A stretch of 39,089 nucleotides of DNA from Coriobacteriia bacterium. Lineage in GTDB: Bacteria > Actinomycetota > Coriobacteriia > Coriobacteriales > UBA8131. Under the pieces are notes generated by a model. That model saw only the letters and a program-made list of their open reading frames with translations, did no database searches and was not told where the DNA came from. The stretch covers positions 1-39,089 of the forward strand of contig WRBR01000006.1 of NCBI GenBank assembly GCA_009784425.1, written 5' to 3'. This document shows positions 34,711 through 39,089 of the stretch, piece by piece. The translations under genes and the position numbers were made by a program. The first letter of the stretch is position 1. Each line of letters opens with the position of its first letter.

Positions 34711-34717
34711 AAGTGAG

Positions 34718-35800
34718 ATGAAGAACATGGACGTCAGTTTAGCGGGCATCAGCTCGCTGTTGAGCACAAATCTGAATAAAGACGAGTTATTCGCAAAAGC
34801 CCGGCAGGCCAGGTTTGAGCATTTTGGCAACGAAGTCTTTGCCTATGGCTTCAACTACTTTTCTACCTATTGCTCAAACCACTGCAGCTTTTGTTACTAC
34901 CAAAGTGATAATGCCCATACCATTCGCTATCGCAACAGCACCGAGCAGGTGGTTGAGGATGCAAGACGCTTGGCGGATTCCGGTGTTCACCTGATAGATT
35001 TGACTATGGGAGAAGATCCCTACTACCAGCAGCACATCGAGAGGCTCGCTGACCTGATCCAGAGCGTTAAAAGCGCCACCGGTCTTCCTGTCATGATATC
35101 ACCGGGTGTTTTGGAGGCTTGGCAATTACGTCTCCTTAAGGAGGCAGGCGCTACCTGGCTTGCTCTCTACCAGGAAACCTTTGACAAGGCTGCATTTGAG
35201 AGACTTCGTATCTGCCAGTCCTTTGAGGCTCGGCTGCGAGTCAAAGAAGAAGCGATAAAAGCTGGGCTCTTGGTTGAAGAGGGCCTTTTGACCGGCTGGG
35301 GCGACAGTTGCGAAGACGCGGCTGCCTCCATCCTTGCTATAAACAGCACTCACCCAACGCAGGTGCGCGCTATGTCTTTTGTTCCTCAGCCAGGTACGCC
35401 ACTTGAGAGCTGGCCTGCAGCTGACAGTGAGCGGGAGCTCTTGATAATCGCTCTTCTCAGGCTGCTGTATCCCCACAAGCTTATCCCGGCATCCCTGGAT
35501 GTTGAGGGACCAAAAGGTCTTGAAGACCGCTTAAATGCCGGAGCAAACGTCATCACTTCACTGATTCCGCCGCAATCAGGCCTTGTGGGGGTAGCGAGCA
35601 GGGATGACATCAAAGACGGAGGGCGGAGCCTGCCTCAGATTCAGACGATACTTGACAATGCCGGGCTCAAGCTGGCTTCAAGCGCTGGTTATCAGGCATA
35701 TATCCAGGCGGCCTTGGACGAGCATGTTCGTTTTGGACGTGCGGACACAGAGACTTCACCTACTGATTTTTGTGCGCGTGAACACGCCAAGGTGTGGTGA
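34718..35800 (+). CDS. pylB: 3-Methylornithine synthase PylB (radical SAM)
   Basis: A 360-residue radical SAM mutase that turns lysine into (3R)-3-methyl-D-ornithine, the first step of pyrrolysine synthesis. The cluster motif CxxxCxxC is Cys52, 56 and 59 in STYCSNHCSFCYY. Downstream DLTMGEDPYY, GLLTGWGDSCED and FVPQPGTPLE suit the BioB/HydE/PylB barrel. The start could be ATG 34718 or ATG 34727; the first lies 7 bp after pylSc and neither has a strong site. The end is eight bases before pylC. Confidence 0.95.
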   Translation: MKNMDVSLAGISSLLSTNLNKDELFAKARQARFEHFGNEVFAYGFNYFSTYCSNHCSFCYYQSDNAHTIRYRNSTEQVVEDARRLADSGVHLIDLTMGEDPYYQQHIERLADLIQSVKSATGLPVMISPGVLEAWQLRLLKEAGATWLALYQETFDKAAFERLRICQSFEARLRVKEEAIKAGLLVEEGLLTGWGDSCEDAAASILAINSTHPTQVRAMSFVPQPGTPLESWPAADSERELLIIALLRLLYPHKLIPASLDVEGPKGLEDRLNAGANVITSLIPPQSGLVGVASRDDIKDGGRSLPQIQTILDNAGLKLASSAGYQAYIQAALDEHVRFGRADTETSPTDFCAREHAKVW

Positions 35801-35807
35801 GAGTGCC

Positions 35808-37061
35808 ATGAGATTACTGGTATTAGGCGGACAACTCCAAGGAACCGAGATCACCTATTTGGCAAAAGAAGCCGGGTGGACAGTTAGCGTTGTCGATAAA
35901 AGAGAAGGTGTCTTGGCTTCAAGACTCTGTGACCACTTCATTTGCCTGGATATCCTTCAGGCCAGCCCTGACCTATTTTGCGGCTTTGACCTTGTTTTGC
36001 CGGCGCTTGAGGATTTGAGCGTCCTCAAACGTGTCCTGGAGCTGACTCAGGAAGCAGAAGTTCCCTTTGCCTTTGATTGGCAGGCATTTGTTCTCTCCCG
36101 TTCAAAGATACGGTCAAATATTTTTCTAGAAGACCTTGGGGTCAGAGTCCCTCTACCCATTGAAGAGTGTGTCCTGGAGAATCAGAAAACCTCAGCTGAA
36201 CTATCTGGCAACAGCAAACTTGAGCAGTGCTATATCGTTAAGCCAAATTGCAGCAGCGGCAGTAAGGGTGTTGAGCGTTACCGTGATATTAATGCAGCAT
36301 ATGCCAGAATCTGCGCTGACCCAAGCGAGGGTCTTTTTGGTCAGGTCTTTTTAGAGGGCCCGATTTATTCGATTGAAGTCATATGCAACTACCAGCTGGT
36401 AAAGCCCTATATGGTTACGGAGGTAGTGGTAGACGATGAATATCACAGCCACCGCATACTTGCGCCGGCACCTATCTCAATTGAGTTGATAGAAAAGATC
36501 GAAGATCTCGGCATGAAAATCGGAAGCGCTCTTAACATGAAGGGCATCTTTGACATCGAGATGGTATACAACGAAGGAAACCTCTCTGTGCTTGAGATAG
36601 ATGCCCGCATGCCAAGCCAGACTCCTATTGCGGTTTACCACGCAAGCGGCATCAACCTAGTTGAGGAACTCGCGAGAGTTTTTCTTGAGATTCCCTCTGC
36701 ATCAAGCCTCACCTTGCCTCCTTTCAGCAAGACCGGCGCAGAGTATTCTCGCCACGTTGTTCTCCAGCATGTTCTTGCTCAGAAAAAGAAGGTGTCAAGC
36801 GCCCACAGTTCTACTGAGCAGCAGCTCACAGCTGAGGAATCTGTTGTACACTTTATTGGTGAGGGGGAGCTGACTCGCGCACCGGCGCTCAATCGGCAGA
36901 ATGGCTTTTGTGGTGCTGATGTAGCGTTAATCGGCAATGACGCAATGCAGAGCTGCTTATTCGCTACCCTCGTGGCTATTGACGAATCAAGCAATTTGGC
37001 GGTTTGTAAAATGGACAGAATAGTAGAAGAGCTCGCTTTAAAGGTGGCTGCAGATGACTAG
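35808..37061 (+). CDS. pylC: 3-Methylornithine-L-lysine ligase PylC
   Basis: A 417-residue ATP-grasp ligase joining 3-methylornithine to the side-chain amine of a second lysine. The ORF in the track is extended at the 5' end; ATG 35808 (MRLLVLGGQLQG) begins the Rossmann-like N-domain and lies just after pylB. ATP-grasp features include CYIVKPNCSSGSKGV, IYSIEVICNYQ, and the metal-binding KGIFDIEMVYNEGNLSVLEIDARMPSQTP. A C-terminal extension beyond position 330 is more divergent. It ends in TAG inside the pylD start (ATGACTAG), so pylC, itself needed for Pyl, would gain a tail of about 29 residues if read through. Confidence 0.95.
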   Translation: MRLLVLGGQLQGTEITYLAKEAGWTVSVVDKREGVLASRLCDHFICLDILQASPDLFCGFDLVLPALEDLSVLKRVLELTQEAEVPFAFDWQAFVLSRSKIRSNIFLEDLGVRVPLPIEECVLENQKTSAELSGNSKLEQCYIVKPNCSSGSKGVERYRDINAAYARICADPSEGLFGQVFLEGPIYSIEVICNYQLVKPYMVTEVVVDDEYHSHRILAPAPISIELIEKIEDLGMKIGSALNMKGIFDIEMVYNEGNLSVLEIDARMPSQTPIAVYHASGINLVEELARVFLEIPSASSLTLPPFSKTGAEYSRHVVLQHVLAQKKKVSSAHSSTEQQLTAEESVVHFIGEGELTRAPALNRQNGFCGADVALIGNDAMQSCLFATLVAIDESSNLAVCKMDRIVEELALKVAADD

Positions 37062-37854
37062 ACTCTCTTCAGACCATATCAACTTGATAAACCAACGCCT
37101 GCCCAAGCTCGAAGAGCATTATCAGTCGATCACCGGCAAAAGCGTTCTTGAGATAGCACACTTTGCCTCCGGCACTGATTTTTTGCCTCTTGAGCAACGC
37201 AGTAAGCTTACCGTTGCCAGTATCCCTATTTCTTGTGGCGACGGAATCATCGGTGATTTTTCTGAGACCGTAGCGTTGGTCTTGAAAGAGTTTGCCGGTG
37301 TGAATACCTTTGTAACCGAATGCACGGATGTGGCCGGCTTCAATGAGGCTCTCGTCAAAAAAGCGGACATGGTCTTTATGGCAGATGACAAAGTTTGCCT
37401 CTGCTTAAACCTCCGCACCGGCGCACATTCCGACAACGGCTTTGCCACGGGTCGCGGCTTTGCCGCACTTCTCTACCTGAGTGCCCACGAGAATATCACC
37501 GAAGAAGTGCTCGTTCTTGGGGCCGGTAAGGTTGGTGCCGGCGCGTATCATTTTCTTCAAGCCAAACATGTCCCGGTTCGCTGGTATGATCTAAAGGAAT
37601 CATCGCCCCACGGTTTAGATGCACAGCTCCTGGCCGGCGACTGGAAAAAGCGGGAGTGGAACTACATCATCGACGCCACTACCAGCCCCTCCTTCATTGG
37701 CGCAGACCAAATCAAGGCGGGCGGGATAATCTCTGCCCCCGGCATCCCCTTTGGCGTGAGCAATGCGGCTTACAAAAAAGCCGGACTGGTAATCCGTGAT
37801 GAGCTGGAGACAGGCATCATGTCAATGTTTTGCGAGGCATCAAAACATGCGTAA
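37054..37854 (+). CDS. pylD: Pyrrolysine synthase PylD
   Basis: A 266-residue dehydrogenase that oxidises 3-methylornithyl-lysine; the product cyclises spontaneously to pyrrolysine. The NAD-binding loop VLGAGKVGAGA lies at about residues 154-164. The N-terminal domain matches the PylD family (SIPISCGDGIIGDFSETV). The C-terminus SAPGIPFGVS is also typical. It overlaps pylC by eight bases and pylSn by eight bases, so translation of the three is coupled. Confidence 0.96.
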   Translation: MTRLSSDHINLINQRLPKLEEHYQSITGKSVLEIAHFASGTDFLPLEQRSKLTVASIPISCGDGIIGDFSETVALVLKEFAGVNTFVTECTDVAGFNEALVKKADMVFMADDKVCLCLNLRTGAHSDNGFATGRGFAALLYLSAHENITEEVLVLGAGKVGAGAYHFLQAKHVPVRWYDLKESSPHGLDAQLLAGDWKKREWNYIIDATTSPSFIGADQIKAGGIISAPGIPFGVSNAAYKKAGLVIRDELETGIMSMFCEASKHA

Positions 37855-38137
37855 CACCAGCAACATCGGAGCAAAATATCGCGAGAAAAATGCCGGTCTC
37901 CTCAAAACCGTTTTGAAAATCAAGCTCTGGCGCTCCCGCACCGGCATCCTCCACGGCATCAAAGAGGTAGAGAGCAGCGGAGAATGGCTCCTCCTCTCAA
38001 CCCACTGCGGCATAAACTTCAAAGTCAGAAACAGCAAAAACGGCCGTGGCCTCCGACAACTAAAAAACAAAAGCTTCAACAAACCCTGCAAAAAATGCGC
38101 CGTCCCTGGGTGGAAACTGGAGAAATTTGGCGCGTGA
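37847..38137 (+). CDS. pylSn: Pyrrolysyl-tRNA synthetase tRNA-binding subunit PylSn
   Basis: A 96-residue basic protein corresponding to the N-terminal domain of archaeal PylS. LWRSRTGILHGIKEV matches the LWMSRTGTIHKIK region, followed by RNSKNGRGLRQLKNKSFNKPCKKCAVP for the RSSRTARALRHHKYRKTCKRC region. It binds the T-loop and variable-loop side of tRNA-Pyl and helps PylSc. The ATG at 37847 overlaps the pylD end by eight bases; the longer track start (37796) lies inside pylD. An N-terminal extension of about 25 residues precedes the conserved part. Downstream is intergenic DNA. Confidence 0.95.
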   Translation: MRNTSNIGAKYREKNAGLLKTVLKIKLWRSRTGILHGIKEVESSGEWLLLSTHCGINFKVRNSKNGRGLRQLKNKSFNKPCKKCAVPGWKLEKFGA

Positions 38138-38246
38138 AAAAGGGGCGTGTTTTGGTTGCAACACTCGACTTCTTGTGACCCTGGGCTGCAACAGACGTCA
38201 CTCCTCCACATCAATACAGTCTAAAGCTACTTCAAAAGCCCAATAT

Positions 38247-38426
38247 AAGATTTTGGTGGCTACTTTTGCTACAAATTTCCACTTGTGCGCGAAATATGAC
38301 TCTTTTTTAAACTGAAAGTGGCAGATTTCATTGCAAAACCACCATTTAGGGGTGTTTAACCTCTTTAAAGCGGCAAATCATCGCGCACAAGTGGAAATTT
38401 GTAGCAAAAGTAGCCACCAAAATCTT
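38247..38426. repeat. Perfect 46-bp inverted repeat with 88-bp spacer
   Basis: Left arm 38247-38292 (AAGATTTTGGTGGCTACTTT...) is the exact reverse complement of 38381-38426. The spacer is 88 bp and AT-rich. I see no transposase and no target duplication. It could be a MITE-like element, a cruciform, or a very strong transcript end for pyl genes. No mismatch in 46 bp points to recent origin or selection. Confidence 0.9.
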
Positions 38427-38491
38427 GTGAGAGCCTTATCGAAAGCTTTTTTACTCCTCAAAACACCCTTTCATCCGGGTGGGTGACTAAA

Positions 38492-38519
38492 GAGAAGTGC
38501 GACGGGAGAAGTGCGACGG
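38492..38519. repeat. 14-bp tandem duplication
   Basis: GAGAAGTGCGACGG is present twice in direct succession (38492-38505 and 38506-38519), about 50 bp before copy C of the conserved element. Confidence 0.8.
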
Positions 38520-38571
38520 CAAGTCAAGCGCATGAAGGAGCTTTGGAAAAGGAGAGGCTTGGCGCATAGCA

Positions 38572-38716
38572 GTCCCGAAAAACGCAAATATGTCATAGTG
38601 TTGACTGTAACAACTTGGGCAAAAAACCAGTGTGGTTGATAAATCCAATTATTTAATGCAAACAACCAGAGACGTTTGGCGGATGCGCTTGTATCCTTTT
38701 TGATGAGGAACTGTAG
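38572..38716 (+). promoter_or_regulatory. Conserved 145-nt intergenic element, copy C
   Basis: The most divergent copy. It keeps the exact length and the spacing between GTCATAGTG, GTTGATAAATCC, CAAACAACCAGAGACGTTT, CTTGTATCC and ATGAGGAACTGTAG. It ends 54 nt before the ferredoxin gene, in the same orientation. The distal pairing partner reads GCTTGTA rather than GTTTGTA, which weakens the simple outer stem. Confidence 0.75.
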
Positions 38717-38769
38717 AATGGTGTCTATAACATTTTGATTGTCATCATTGCTTTTAGAAGAGGACTCGT

Positions 38770-39089
38770 ATGGTTAGAAAGTACGTGCTGGGTAAGTCAA
38801 AGACCTGTGTTGGTTGTAAAACCTGTATGACTGCCTGCCTGACTAAACATTTTGAGGATGATGACATACCACTTTTCCGGATAAATGTGGTTAAGCTGGG
38901 AGATGAGACTATTGCCCTTGCCTGCCGCCACTGTGAAAAGGCGCCCTGTGTAAATGCCTGCCCGGTTGGTGCTCTTTATTACGATTTAGACCGCGTTGCG
39001 GTTAACATGCATAGATGCATTGGGTGTTCAGGTTGTATCAATAACTGCCCCTATGGCTCGCTGGTCCTTGCTAATCGACCTCAAAGCAA
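38770..39089 (+). CDS. 4Fe-4S polyferredoxin electron carrier (3' end outside window)
   Basis: A partial gene, 106 codons visible, not in the ORF track because it runs off the end. MVRKYVLGKSKTCVGCKTC begins a ferredoxin of the HycB/HydN/CooF type. CVGCKTCMTAC, CRHCEKAPCVNACPVGAL and CIGCSGCINNCPYGS give three cysteine groups visible so far, typical of carriers with four clusters that serve formate dehydrogenase, hydrogenase or carbon monoxide dehydrogenase. The ATG has GAAGAGGA before it. The upstream copy C of the conserved element links it to the methylamine regulon, so it may carry electrons from methyl oxidation. The partner enzyme should lie just beyond the window. Confidence 0.88.
   Translation, partial: MVRKYVLGKSKTCVGCKTCMTACLTKHFEDDDIPLFRINVVKLGDETIALACRHCEKAPCVNACPVGALYYDLDRVAVNMHRCIGCSGCINNCPYGSLVLANRPQS

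Larger units (their letters stand above)
38138..38769 (+). other. Intergenic region after the pyl operon
   Basis: About 630 bp without a credible gene. It contains the 46-bp inverted repeat, a 14-bp tandem duplication and copy C of the conserved element (all listed). The ORFs in the track here overlap these repeats and look spurious. Confidence 0.6.

Noticed and set aside
35604-35807. Upstream extension of pylC ORF
   Set aside because: It lies inside pylB in another frame; the conserved N-terminus begins at ATG 35808.
37796-37846. Longer pylSn start
   Set aside because: It overlaps pylD coding by 59 bases; ATG 37847 gives the usual 8-bp coupling and covers the whole conserved domain.

Overview
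The window is a bacterial chromosomal locus for anaerobic, corrinoid-dependent use of methylamines. It carries its own machinery for pyrrolysine (Pyl) and at least one predicted selenoprotein. A bacterium rather than a methanogen is indicated by several features: PylS is split into PylSc and PylSn; methyl groups leave through a tetrahydrofolate (THF) pathway (MtgA-like methyltransferase, MetVF, FolD, FchA, Fhs) and no coenzyme M methyltransferase is seen; Shine-Dalgarno sites are clear; and the corrinoid activator is a RACo-type 2Fe-2S ASKHA protein. A strictly anaerobic, acetogen-like Firmicute or coriobacterial actinobacterium fits, but I cannot fix the taxon from sequence alone.

Layout. 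1-347: cluster of short perfect hairpins. 348-2922 (minus): RACo, a DUF1638 protein and a HesB-like selenoprotein with in-frame TGA. 3043-10547 (plus): hydantoinase-like ASKHA protein, corrinoid protein, TauE/SafE-like permease, trimethylamine methyltransferase (mttB), dimethylamine methyltransferase (mtbB) and a second corrinoid protein. Both methyltransferases are interrupted by in-frame TAG (Pyl). 10731-16130: hydantoinase B/A pair and a second amber-containing mtbB. 16189-23029: redox island with a flavodoxin-like protein, an SDR, a degenerate PheRS-like alpha/beta fusion, an old-yellow-enzyme/2-enoate-reductase-type flavoprotein and an MFS transporter. 23189-26833: AraC regulator (plus), then a minus-strand group of a PocR/AraC sensor-regulator, a third corrinoid protein and a second DUF1638. 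27409-33724: folate C1 operon (metVF fusion, MtgA-like methyltransferase, fhs, fchA, folD, folE). 33768-38137: pylT, pylSc, pylB, pylC, pylD, pylSn. 38138-38769: 46-bp perfect inverted repeat plus a regulatory element. 38770-end: partial polyferredoxin.

How it works together (inference from families). MttB and MtbB use Pyl to demethylate tri- and dimethylamine onto the small corrinoid proteins; RACo reactivates corrinoid that has oxidised to Co(II). The MtgA-like enzyme moves the methyl group to THF. MetVF, FolD and FchA oxidise it to formyl-THF, and Fhs recovers ATP with release of formate. PylB/C/D make pyrrolysine, PylSn plus PylSc charge tRNA-Pyl(CUA), and the amber codons are read.

Most interesting unexplained signals: (1) a gapless 145-nt intergenic element in three copies, each upstream and in the same orientation as a corrinoid gene, the folate operon and a ferredoxin gene; (2) a class-IIc PheRS-like fusion with a ruined motif 3, next to an SDR lacking its catalytic Lys; (3) a HesB-like selenoprotein in a Pyl locus; (4) a regulator whose amber stop is in frame with the following corrinoid gene; (5) TAG used as the ordinary stop in 7 of 32 complete genes despite a full Pyl system; (6) a shared hairpin just after the amber codon in both mtbB copies.
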